Shown piece by piece: positions 43,652 through 51,167 of a DNA stretch of 64,000 bases (its first letter is position 1; the number at the start of each line of letters is the position of its first letter). The notes beneath the pieces are model-generated. The model was given only the letters and a program-made list of their open reading frames with translations. It was not told the DNA's origin and ran no database searches. Made by a program: the position numbers and the translations under genes. Origin of the DNA: Sediminibacterium ginsengisoli (lineage in GTDB: Bacteria > Bacteroidota > Bacteroidia > Chitinophagales > Chitinophagaceae); contig CAMBEQ010000008.1 in the NCBI GenBank assembly GCA_945865545.1, forward strand, positions 1 through 64,000. Reading direction: 5' to 3'.

Positions 43652-44503
43652 TTATTGGTAAACTCTAACATAATCAACTTCCATTCGAATAGGAAATATG
43701 CTATCGTCTACTTTGGGGCCTCCAAATCCACCTCCCACTGCTAAATTTAAAAGAAGAAATTGGGGGGCTTCAAAAGGGTAGTATTCAATTGATTTATTTT
43801 CATTTTTGACAGTTAGATAAAGTACATTGTCTACATAAAATTTCATTGATTCTTTACTCCAATCAAGCGCATACACATGAAAGGTAGTGGTTACCTCATT
43901 TATAAAAGCTTTGGCTGTTTTTTGAGTGCCTTTTGGCCAGTTGTACAATTTAGAATGAGCCGACCAATGAATCTCATTTAAGCTTTTACCCACATGCTCC
44001 ATAATATCAATTTCGCCACAGGCGGGCCAACCCACCTTATCAATATTACTGCCTAGCATCCAAATGGCAGGCCAGGATCCCACACCTGCTGGTAACTTAG
44101 CTTTTATTTCAAAACGTCCATAGGTCCAATCAAATTTTCCTTGGGTAAGCATTCTTGCGGAGGTATAATTTTTTCCACCCACATTTTCTTTTCTTGCTTC
44201 AATTATTAAATTCCCATTTTCCACTCTGGCATTACTATCACTATTGGTATAGTATTCCAATTCATTATTTCCCCATCCATTGTTACCTGTGCCAATATTA
44301 TAAGCCCATTTGGTGGTGTCGGGGTGGCCGGGTGTATTAAATTCATCTGCCCAAACTAGTTTTTTCGTTGAATCTTTCACTAAAGGCTTAGGTTGACTGT
44401 TAGAGTAGGTAGGGCCTATGGAAGGAAACTTTAAAGCTTGTTTTTGAACATTAAAGGCCAAAGAAATGCTAGTAAGCATTAGGGTTAAGGGTAGAATACG
44501 CAT
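43652..44503 (-). CDS. Glycoside hydrolase family 16 (beta-glucanase/laminarinase-like)
   Basis: 283 aa with a signal peptide. The GH16 catalytic motif is GEIDIMEHVG (ExDxxE), with nucleophile and acid/base glutamates. Flanking landmarks are KLVWADEFNTPGHPDTTKW, NELEYYTNSDSNARVENGNLII, YGRFEIKAKLPAGVGSWPAIWML and the C-terminal PQFLLLNLAVGGGFGG. This pattern is closest to beta-1,3(1,4)-glucanases and laminarinases. A secreted enzyme acting on plant, algal or fungal beta-glucans is likely. It is first in a two-gene unit with the lactonase. Confidence 0.94.
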   Translation of the reverse strand: MRILPLTLMLTSISLAFNVQKQALKFPSIGPTYSNSQPKPLVKDSTKKLVWADEFNTPGHPDTTKWAYNIGTGNNGWGNNELEYYTNSDSNARVENGNLIIEARKENVGGKNYTSARMLTQGKFDWTYGRFEIKAKLPAGVGSWPAIWMLGSNIDKVGWPACGEIDIMEHVGKSLNEIHWSAHSKLYNWPKGTQKTAKAFINEVTTTFHVYALDWSKESMKFYVDNVLYLTVKNENKSIEYYPFEAPQFLLLNLAVGGGFGGPKVDDSIFPIRMEVDYVRVYQ

Positions 44504-44571
44504 ATAAACAAGTGCTAGTTTTATAATTAGAAACTTTCTTAAGGCAATTTAATCAATTTTATTCTTTTTAG

Positions 44572-44602
44572 TTGGGTAATTTATAAAAGGGTTGTAAATT
44601 TG
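44572..44602 (+). promoter_or_regulatory. Promoter of the his leader and operon
   Basis: TTG at 44572-44574 and TAAATTTG at 44595-44602, spacer 20 nt. Using the spacing seen at the SRP RNA gene (start 4-5 nt after the box), transcription begins at about 44607, the A of the leader ATG. Confidence 0.75.
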
Positions 44603-44606
44603 CAGC

Positions 44607-44657
44607 ATGATAATAAAAAACCATACACATCATTTTCATTTGCTCTACAAAGGGTAA
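44607..44657 (+). CDS. hisL: His operon leader peptide
   Basis: A 16-codon ORF, too short for the ORF track: MIIKNHTHHFHLLYKG, with four His codons among six consecutive codons (residues 6-11). Such enrichment directly upstream of hisG and of a terminator is the hallmark of a ribosome-dependent attenuator: a ribosome short of charged tRNA-His stalls here and lets the antiterminator form. The predicted transcript start coincides with the ATG, so the peptide is probably read from a leaderless or nearly leaderless end. No Shine-Dalgarno is present. Confidence 0.9.
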   Translation: MIIKNHTHHFHLLYKG

Positions 44658-44720
44658 GCTATGGGTGTAGGTATTATACTATATTTAACCAAAGGGCTTA
44701 CTAACAAGTAAGCCCTTTTT
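44653..44720 (+). promoter_or_regulatory. His attenuator: antiterminator/terminator switch
   Basis: GGTAAGCT (44653-44660), which contains the leader stop codon, can pair with GGCTTACT (44695-44702, 8 pairs including two G-U). That region is also the left arm of the terminator GGGCTTACT / AGTAAGCCC. When the ribosome reaches the stop it masks the first segment and the terminator forms; when it stalls at the His codons the segment is free and termination is prevented. This logic is inferred from the pairings. Confidence 0.75.
44691..44720 (+). terminator. His attenuator terminator hairpin
   Basis: Perfect 9-bp stem GGGCTTACT / AGTAAGCCC (extended by A-U pairs) with loop AACA and tail TTTTT. 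It lies 56 nt before hisG, which is the place of an attenuator rather than the end of a transcription unit. Confidence 0.92.
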
Positions 44721-44776
44721 AGTACATAGATAGTATCAAAAAAAATAAAGTTGAAAAAAAGATAAATTAAAATAAG

Positions 44777-45631
44777 ATGCGTTTAAAATTAGCCATTCAG
44801 AAATCGGGCCGTTTACATGATGATTCTATTCAATTGTTGAAAGAATCGGGAATTGATATAGGCAATGGAGTCAATAAATTAAAAGCGGAAGCGACTAATT
44901 TTCCATTGGAGCTATTCTTTTTAAGGGACGACGATATTCCACAATATGTGGAAGATGGGGTAGCGGATATTGGATTTGTTGGAGAGAATGTAGTGTACGA
45001 AAAAGCTAAAAAAGTAGAAGTGGCTTATGATTTAGGTTTTGGAAAATGCAGATTGAGTTTTGCTGTTAGAAAAAATGAAAAATTTACAGGTCCTAACTAT
45101 TTAGTAGGCAAGAAAATTGCAACAAGCTATCCGGTTTTAGTGCAAGGATATTTGGATAAGCATCATATTAAGGCGGAGATACATGAAATTAGTGGCAGTG
45201 TTGAAATAGCACCTGGCATTGGACTAGCGGATGTGATTTGCGATTTAGTAAGCAGCGGTTCTACTTTATTTATGAATGGCTTACAAGAAGCAGAGACTAT
45301 TTTAAATTCTCAGGCTGTATTAATTAAAAAATCAGCCTTGGATCCAGCAGCTGCGGCTATTTTAGATAGACTACTATTTAGAATAGAATCGGTAAAAAAG
45401 GCTAAACGAAATAAGTATGTATTATTAAATGCCCCCAATGATAATTTAGAAAAAATTATTTCCTTATTGCCAGGTATGAAAAGTCCGACAGTAATTGCTT
45501 TAGCCACTCCAGGTTGGAGCAGTGTACATAGTGTCATTGCAGAAAGCGATTTTTGGGAAATTATAGAACAATTGAAATTAGCAGGTGCTGAAGGAATATT
45601 AGTGGTGCCTATAGAAAAAATGATATTGTAA
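44777..45631 (+). CDS. hisG: ATP phosphoribosyltransferase, long form
   Basis: 284 aa. First step of histidine synthesis: ATP + PRPP to phosphoribosyl-ATP. Landmarks are LKLAIQKSGRLHDDSIQLLKE, DDIPQYVEDGVADIGFVGEN and ISGSVEIAPGIGLADVICDLVSSG, the PRPP-binding loop. Residues about 210-284 are the C-terminal regulatory domain (LPGMKSPTVIALATPGWSSVHSV), which binds histidine for feedback inhibition; this long form does not need HisZ. First structural gene after the his attenuator; its TAA shares a base with the hisD ATG. Confidence 0.98.
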   Translation: MRLKLAIQKSGRLHDDSIQLLKESGIDIGNGVNKLKAEATNFPLELFFLRDDDIPQYVEDGVADIGFVGENVVYEKAKKVEVAYDLGFGKCRLSFAVRKNEKFTGPNYLVGKKIATSYPVLVQGYLDKHHIKAEIHEISGSVEIAPGIGLADVICDLVSSGSTLFMNGLQEAETILNSQAVLIKKSALDPAAAAILDRLLFRIESVKKAKRNKYVLLNAPNDNLEKIISLLPGMKSPTVIALATPGWSSVHSVIAESDFWEIIEQLKLAGAEGILVVPIEKMIL

Positions 45632-46926
45632 TGATTAAAGTATACCAAGAGCCCAAGCAGAAAGATTGGCCTAGTTTATTAGCTCGTCCGCAATTCGATG
45701 CCTCTCCTTTAAAAATTAAAGTAAGAGAGATTATGGAGGCGGTGAAAGAGAAAGGAGATATTGCTTTAGCTGAATACACACTTGCATTTGATAAAGTTGC
45801 CATCGCTAATTTTAAACTTAGTCCCGACGTTATTGAAGCTGCGGAAAAAGAATTGACACCAGGTTTAAAAACAGCCATACAATTGGCTAAAGTAAATATT
45901 GAAGTATTTCATCAGCCTCAAATTCAAAAAGAAGAAAGAATTGAAACCATGCCTGGTGTTTGGTGTTGGAGAAAATCGGTAGGCATAGAAAAAGTGGGAA
46001 TTTATATTCCTGGTGGCACTGCGCCATTATTTTCAACTGTGCTCATGTTAGGAATTCCTGCAAAAATGGCTGGCTGCAAAGAAATTATTTTATGTTCACC
46101 TCCTAACGAAAAGGGAGTCATAGATCCTGCCATTATTTATGCAGCAGCATTAGTAGGGGTTAGTTCCATTTATAGCATTGGAGGTGTACAAGCTATTGCT
46201 GCTTTAGCCTATGGAACAGAGACCGTCCCTAAAGTAAATAAAATTTTTGGCCCGGGAAATCAATATGTAACTGCTGCAAAGCAATTGATACAAGAAGAAG
46301 GCATAGCTATTGATATGCCTGCAGGTCCGAGTGAAGTTTGCGTTTGGGCAGATGAAACTTGTATTGCTTCCTTTGTGGCTTCCGATTTATTAGCTCAAGC
46401 AGAACACGGTGCGGATAGTCAGGTAATATTAATTGCGAATAAAATAGAAGTAATTGAATTAATTCAAAAAGAGATAGAGCAACAAATAATTTTGTTGCCC
46501 AGAAAAGAAATGGCTTCAAAGGCCTTGATGAATTCTAAAGCAATTGTTATTGAAAATACCGATGATGCCATTGCTATGGTAAATGAATATGCACCAGAGC
46601 ATTTGATTCTATCTATAGATAATGCGGCACAAATAGCAGAAAAAATTATCAATGCAGGTTCTATATTTATTGGTAATTTTTCTCCAGAATCGGTAGGAGA
46701 TTATGCAAGTGGAACCAATCATACCCTTCCCACCAATGGCTTTGCTAAAGCGTATAGTGGTGTAAGTATGGATAGTTTTGTTAAGAAAATCACTTTTCAG
46801 CAATTAACGGAAAGGGGATTAACCAATATAGCGCCCACCGTTATTGAAATGGCCACTGCAGAGGGATTGCAAGCACACAGCAAGGCAGTGGAACTAAGAG
46901 TGGAATGGATTAAATCTAAAATGTAA
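45631..46926 (+). CDS. hisD: Histidinol dehydrogenase
   Basis: 431 aa zinc enzyme oxidising L-histidinol to histidine in two NAD-dependent steps, the last of the pathway. Signatures are GVEKVGIYIPGGTAPLFSTVLML-type (here VGIEKVGIYIPGGTAPLFST), IFGPGNQYVTAAKQLI, IDMPAGPSEVCVWAD, ASDLLAQAEHGADSQVIL and APEHLILSIDNA, with zinc ligands in the AEHGADSQ segment and the C-terminal VGDYASGTNHTLPTNG. Translationally coupled to hisG by the TAATG overlap. Confidence 0.98.
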   Translation: MIKVYQEPKQKDWPSLLARPQFDASPLKIKVREIMEAVKEKGDIALAEYTLAFDKVAIANFKLSPDVIEAAEKELTPGLKTAIQLAKVNIEVFHQPQIQKEERIETMPGVWCWRKSVGIEKVGIYIPGGTAPLFSTVLMLGIPAKMAGCKEIILCSPPNEKGVIDPAIIYAAALVGVSSIYSIGGVQAIAALAYGTETVPKVNKIFGPGNQYVTAAKQLIQEEGIAIDMPAGPSEVCVWADETCIASFVASDLLAQAEHGADSQVILIANKIEVIELIQKEIEQQIILLPRKEMASKALMNSKAIVIENTDDAIAMVNEYAPEHLILSIDNAAQIAEKIINAGSIFIGNFSPESVGDYASGTNHTLPTNGFAKAYSGVSMDSFVKKITFQQLTERGLTNIAPTVIEMATAEGLQAHSKAVELRVEWIKSKM

Positions 46927-46930
46927 GACT

Positions 46931-48001
46931 ATGAAATTTGATATTAAAAAAATAGTTAGACCTAATATTGAAATATTAAAAGCCTATTCCTCTGCAAAGG
47001 ATGAATACACTGGAGAAGCCAATGTATTATTAGATGCGAATGAAAATAGTTTAGGATCTCCATTAACCAAATGGTACAATAGGTACCCAGATCCTTATCA
47101 GAAAAAAGTAAAAGAAAGGCTGGCTTTTATTAAACAAATAAAATCGGAACAAATTTTTTTAGGGAATGGCAGTGACGAATGTATTGATAATTTATTTCGC
47201 ACATTTTGCGAACCAGGCAAAGACAATGTAATCATTTGCCCACCTACTTATCCTATGTATGAAGTAGGCGCTAATATCAATAATATTGAAATAAAAAATG
47301 CACCGCTTTTGCCTAATTTCCAATTAAATGTGGCGCATATAGAGCAATTGGTGAACGAACAAACAAAAATAATTTGGATCTGTTCTCCCAATAATCCGAC
47401 AGGTAATTCATTAGATAGAATTGATATAGAAACGATATTAAATCATTTTAACGGGTTGGTGGTAGTAGATGAAGCGTATATCAATTTCTCTAAGCAAAAA
47501 TCATTTGCGCAATCTTTAATTGACTATCCTAATTTAGTAGTCTTACAAACATTAAGCAAAGCTTGGGGTTTGGCAGGGCTTAGATTAGGAATGGCATTTG
47601 CTAGTGAGGAAATAATAGGATATATGAATAAAGTAAAAGCGCCTTATAATATTAGTATGGTTACTCAGGAGTTGGCCTTGACAGCGCTAGAGGAAGTGGG
47701 TCAAGTGAATGACATGATTGCCCATTTGGTAGATATGCGTATTGCACTAGCAGCAGTGATTGAAGGTATGCCCTTTGTGGAAAAGGTATACCCATCAGAC
47801 ACCAATTTTTTATTAGTTAAAATACCCAAAGTGCCCGAATTGTACCGCTATTTATTAACTCAAGGGATCGTAGTGAGAGATCGCTCTAGCTTAGAGAATT
47901 GCAGTGATAGCGTAAGAATTACGATTGGGACAGAACAGGAGAACACTCTTTTGATAGATGCCATGGCCAAATGGATCGAGTTTACATTTACAAATGACTG
48001 A
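46931..48001 (+). CDS. hisC: Histidinol-phosphate aminotransferase
   Basis: 356 aa fold-type I PLP enzyme converting imidazole acetol phosphate to histidinol phosphate with glutamate. Visible are LLDANENSLGSP near the start, NGSDECIDNLFRTF, SPNNPTGNSLDR, VVVDEAYINFSKQ and the PLP lysine in TLSKAWGLAGLRLGMA. The C-terminal SVRITIGTEQEN holds the substrate-carboxylate Arg. It begins 4 nt after hisD and is the last gene of the first his block. Confidence 0.97.
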   Translation: MKFDIKKIVRPNIEILKAYSSAKDEYTGEANVLLDANENSLGSPLTKWYNRYPDPYQKKVKERLAFIKQIKSEQIFLGNGSDECIDNLFRTFCEPGKDNVIICPPTYPMYEVGANINNIEIKNAPLLPNFQLNVAHIEQLVNEQTKIIWICSPNNPTGNSLDRIDIETILNHFNGLVVVDEAYINFSKQKSFAQSLIDYPNLVVLQTLSKAWGLAGLRLGMAFASEEIIGYMNKVKAPYNISMVTQELALTALEEVGQVNDMIAHLVDMRIALAAVIEGMPFVEKVYPSDTNFLLVKIPKVPELYRYLLTQGIVVRDRSSLENCSDSVRITIGTEQENTLLIDAMAKWIEFTFTND

Positions 48002-48062
48002 TTTTAAAGAAAATTAATTAAATTACACACTCATCAATTTTTAAATTAAACAATTCAAGTAT

Positions 48063-49319
48063 ATGAAAAAAGGTGGATCAATTTTAAGTTTATTTATATT
48101 GTCCCTATCCATCATGGGAAAGGCGCAAGAAAATGCAGGATTAAAATTACCCGTTGGATTTAAAGCAAGCTTATTTGCCAATAATATTGGAAGCGCAAGG
48201 CATATTGCTATTACTAAATCAGGAGTAATTTTTGCAAAATTAAATAACCCTAATAAAGAAGGTAATTCGATTGTAAGATTAGAAGATACCAACAATGATG
48301 GGGTAGCAGAAAAAATAAATGGGTTGGCGAAATATGGTGGTACTGGAATTTACGTAAAAGGTAATAGCTTATATGCTAGTTCTAATGAAGCTATTTTTAA
48401 ATATGATTTAAATAGTAAAGACGAAGTCGTGAATCCACTTACCCCATTAACTGTTGTTAGCGGATTAATTGACAGAAGAGAGCACAATTCAAAATCAATC
48501 ACATTGGATATGGCCAATAATATTTATGTAAATATTGGTGCTTACTCCAATGCATGTCAAGAAAAAAATAGAATGCCAGGCTCACAAGGCATGAAGCCTT
48601 GTCCTATTTTAGATTCTGCCGGAGGAATTTGGAAATTTGATGGAAGTAAGCAAAATCAAACTTATAAAGATGGTAAGCGCTATGCCACTGGTTTAAGAAA
48701 TGTAATTGGCTTGGATTGGAATACGCAAACCAATCAATTATTTGTTGCGCAACATGGAAGAGATCAATTAAATAGTTTCTATCCTAATTTATATACAGAT
48801 GCGCAAAATGCTGAATTGCCAGCTGAAACATTTTACGCAATCAATGAAGGGGATAATGCAGGTTGGCCTTATGTATATTACGACCCCATTCAACATAAAA
48901 AAATAGTGGCTCCAGAATATGGTGGCGATAGCAAAATGGAAGGTTCTGCTGAATTTAAAGATCCAGCGGTTGCTTTCCCAGCTCATATGGCGCCGATGGC
49001 TGTACTGTTTTATACAGGTGATCAATTCCCTGCAAAATATAAAAACGGTGCATTTATTAGCTTTCATGGATCATGGAATAGAGCCCCACTTCCTCAAGAA
49101 GGTTTTTTTGTAGCCTTTGTTCCTTTTAAAGACGGAAAGGCCACTGGAGAGTGGGAGATTTTTGCGAATGGCTTTGCAGGAATGGAAGAGGGAGTTAAAG
49201 TCACCAATACAGGTAAGGCGAAGGCTAGACCTTGTGGTTTAGCTTTAGGGCCCGATGGTTCTATTTATGTAAGTGATGATACCAAAGGAGCCATCTTTAA
49301 AATTAGTTATAATAAATAA
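48063..49319 (+). CDS. PQQ-dependent sugar dehydrogenase-like protein, exported
   Basis: 418 aa with a signal peptide (LSIMGKAQ end). Six-bladed propeller of the glucose/sorbosone dehydrogenase family: LPVGFKASLFANNIGSARHI, GGTGIYVKGNSLYASSNEAIF, GLRNVIGLDWNTQTNQLFVAQHGRDQ, EGDNAGWPYVYYDP, FISFHGSWNRAPLPQEGFFVAF and LGPDGSIYVSDDTKGAIFKI. Likely a periplasmic soluble dehydrogenase; PQQ use is inferred from family. The cytochrome c gene 41 nt downstream is a plausible electron acceptor. The pair interrupts the his cluster between hisC and hisB and has no link to histidine synthesis. Confidence 0.88.
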   Translation: MKKGGSILSLFILSLSIMGKAQENAGLKLPVGFKASLFANNIGSARHIAITKSGVIFAKLNNPNKEGNSIVRLEDTNNDGVAEKINGLAKYGGTGIYVKGNSLYASSNEAIFKYDLNSKDEVVNPLTPLTVVSGLIDRREHNSKSITLDMANNIYVNIGAYSNACQEKNRMPGSQGMKPCPILDSAGGIWKFDGSKQNQTYKDGKRYATGLRNVIGLDWNTQTNQLFVAQHGRDQLNSFYPNLYTDAQNAELPAETFYAINEGDNAGWPYVYYDPIQHKKIVAPEYGGDSKMEGSAEFKDPAVAFPAHMAPMAVLFYTGDQFPAKYKNGAFISFHGSWNRAPLPQEGFFVAFVPFKDGKATGEWEIFANGFAGMEEGVKVTNTGKAKARPCGLALGPDGSIYVSDDTKGAIFKISYNK

Positions 49320-49360
49320 TAAAGGGGTTAAAAGTAAAATAATAAAAGAGTTATTAAGTA

Positions 49361-49789
49361 ATGGGAAATAAAGTAGAAAAAAGTATTAAAGCATTGTGCT
49401 TTTGTATCATCATGATTTTAAGTACGAATTGTGTGCAAGCCCAAAATTTAATCAACGGCAAAAAAATATTTGAAACCAGGTGTTTGGTTTGTCATCAATC
49501 AGATGGAGGGGGCGTTCCTAATATGAATCCGCCACTAGATGGTTCCACCAACGTCAATGGGAAAGATATTGCTAGGTTAGTAAAGATTATACAAAATGGG
49601 TATGATGAACGTGTGGCACTTGATGGAATGTATTATAATAATGCAATGACTGGAAATCCAGATTTAAAAGAAGATGCCATAGCAGATGTATTAAGTTATA
49701 TTAGAAATACTTGGTCTAATAAAGCTGGATTGGTTACCATTACCGAAGTGAAAAAGGCAATTATCAAAAACAAGCTTAACAAAAAGTAA
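49361..49789 (+). CDS. Small exported cytochrome c
   Basis: 142 aa with an N-terminal signal (CFCIIMILSTNCVQA). One haem motif, CLVCH, in GKKIFETRCLVCHQSDGGGV, followed by PPLDGSTNVNG and the axial Met candidate near YYNNAMTGNPDLKEDAIADVLSYIRNTW, a class I cytochrome c layout. The C-terminal tail is lysine-rich. It sits directly behind the sugar dehydrogenase, so it probably accepts its electrons and passes them to the respiratory chain. Confidence 0.92.
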   Translation: MGNKVEKSIKALCFCIIMILSTNCVQAQNLINGKKIFETRCLVCHQSDGGGVPNMNPPLDGSTNVNGKDIARLVKIIQNGYDERVALDGMYYNNAMTGNPDLKEDAIADVLSYIRNTWSNKAGLVTITEVKKAIIKNKLNKK

Positions 49790-49818
49790 TTAAGTTACAA
49801 AAAGGATAATTTATACCA

Positions 49819-50949
49819 ATGCGACCTATTTTATTTATAGACAGGGATGGAGTTATTTTAGAAGAGCCGAAAACTGATTTTCAAATTGATGCCATTGAAA
49901 AAACAAGTTTTGTTGCAGGTGCTATTACTAATTTACAAAAAATTGCAGCAGAGTTTGGCTATTATAAAGTGATGGTTACCAACCAGGATGGTTTAGGTAC
50001 AGCGGCTTATCCTTCAGAACAGTTTGAGCCTTATCAGCAATTAATGCTTAGAACTTTGAAGGGAGAAGGTTTTGTATTTGATGAAATTCATATTGATTCT
50101 ACTTTTGAAAAGGATCATGCACCCACTCGTAAACCAGGTATTGAGCTGATACAGCATTTAGTAAATAATAAAGAGTTTGATATAACTAACTCTTTTGTAA
50201 TTGGAGATAGATGGAGTGATATTCAATTGGCAAAAAATTTAGGCTGCAAGGCCATTTATCTTACTACTGAAAATCATCACCTTTCTGCTGATCAAGAAAA
50301 AGAATTAAGAAGTACGATTGCTTTTGAAACCAATAGTTGGGCTGCTATTTATTCTTTTCTAAAATTAGGATTGCGGACAGTAAAGCATGAGCGCAATACC
50401 AAGGAAACAAAAATTAGCATTGATTTAAATATGGACGGAAAGGGTCAAGCCGATATTCATACAGGACTTGGATTTTTTGACCATATGTTAGAGCAAATTG
50501 CAAGACATGGATCTATCGATTTATCTATCCATTGCCATGGCGATTTGCATATTGATGAACACCATACTATAGAGGATGTGGGCTTGGCTTTAGGGGAGGC
50601 TTTTGCTAAAGGACTAAGCGATAAAAAAGGGATGGAACGTTACGGATATGCTTTACCAATGGATGAAGCGGAAGCAAAAGTGTTAATTGATTTTGGAGGA
50701 CGTAATTGGATTGTTTGGGATGCCAGTTTTACTAGAGAAAAAGTGGGGGAGATGCCAACAGAAATGTTTTTCCATTTTTTCAAGTCCTTTAGTGATGCCG
50801 CAAAATGTAATTTGAATATTAGTTGCCAAGGGGAAAATGAACACCATAAAATTGAGGCTATTTTTAAAGCTTTTGCCAAAGCCATTAAAATGGCCGTTAG
50901 ACGTAATCCAGATAGTGACCAATTGCCAAGTACCAAAGGGGTTTTGTAA
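49819..50949 (+). CDS. hisB: Bifunctional histidinol-phosphatase / imidazoleglycerol-phosphate dehydratase
   Basis: 376 aa fusion. Residues 1-165 are the HAD-type histidinol phosphatase (FIDRDGVILEEP with nucleophile Asp, KVMVTNQDG, FVIGDRWSDIQLAKNLG). Residues about 180-376 are the Mn-dependent dehydratase (GLGFFDHMLEQIARHGSID, DEHHTIEDVGLALGEAF, GENEHHKIEAIFKAFAKAIK). The fusion supplies the phosphatase step, so no separate hisN is needed. It lies between the cytochrome c gene and the trp leader, separated from hisC by 1.8 kb. Confidence 0.97.
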   Translation: MRPILFIDRDGVILEEPKTDFQIDAIEKTSFVAGAITNLQKIAAEFGYYKVMVTNQDGLGTAAYPSEQFEPYQQLMLRTLKGEGFVFDEIHIDSTFEKDHAPTRKPGIELIQHLVNNKEFDITNSFVIGDRWSDIQLAKNLGCKAIYLTTENHHLSADQEKELRSTIAFETNSWAAIYSFLKLGLRTVKHERNTKETKISIDLNMDGKGQADIHTGLGFFDHMLEQIARHGSIDLSIHCHGDLHIDEHHTIEDVGLALGEAFAKGLSDKKGMERYGYALPMDEAEAKVLIDFGGRNWIVWDASFTREKVGEMPTEMFFHFFKSFSDAAKCNLNISCQGENEHHKIEAIFKAFAKAIKMAVRRNPDSDQLPSTKGVL

Positions 50950-50984
50950 GGCCTAACAGCTGATAGTATCCTAGGAGAGGTTTA

Positions 50985-51016
50985 TTTGGTAGAAGAAGTC
51001 CATTCCCGTAAATTTG
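50985..51016 (+). promoter_or_regulatory. Promoter of the trp leader and operon
   Basis: TTTG at 50985-50988 and TAAATTTG at 51009-51016, spacer 20 nt, the same box and spacer as the his promoter. Predicted start about 51021, 3 nt before the leader ATG. Confidence 0.78.
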
Positions 51017-51023
51017 CAATACA

Positions 51024-51080
51024 ATGAAACAAACAAACAATATATGGTGGTGGCATACAAAATCCTTTAGGGTATTGTAG
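51024..51080 (+). CDS. trpL: Trp operon leader peptide
   Basis: An 18-codon ORF missing from the ORF track: MKQTNNIWWWHTKSFRVL, with three consecutive Trp codons (51045-51053), extremely unlikely by chance. It is followed by an antiterminator/terminator pair and by trpE. A ribosome short of charged tRNA-Trp would stall at the WWW run and free the antiterminator. A single His codon follows the Trp codons directly. Predicted 5' UTR is only about 3 nt. Confidence 0.93.
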   Translation: MKQTNNIWWWHTKSFRVL

Positions 51081-51144
51081 TGACATAACTATATTGTCAA
51101 ATTATACATCAACCCTAACAGCAATGTTGGGGTTTGTTTTTTTT
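51067..51144 (+). promoter_or_regulatory. Trp attenuator: antiterminator/terminator switch
   Basis: TTAGGGT (51067-51073) pairs with ACCCTAA (51112-51118); inside it TGTA (51076-51079) pairs with TACA (51105-51108), and TGACA (51081-51085) with TGTCA (51095-51099). This long stem overlaps the leader stop codon and uses the left arm of the terminator, so the two folds exclude each other. A ribosome at the stop codon blocks the antiterminator; one stalled at the Trp codons leaves it free. Inferred from pairing. Confidence 0.8.
51111..51144 (+). terminator. Trp attenuator terminator hairpin
   Basis: 10-bp stem AACCCTAACA / TGTTGGGGTT (one G-U) with GCAA tetraloop and tail TGTTTTTTTT, 24 nt before trpE. 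Confidence 0.92.
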
Positions 51145-51167
51145 ACGAAAGACCGAAGAATAGAAAG

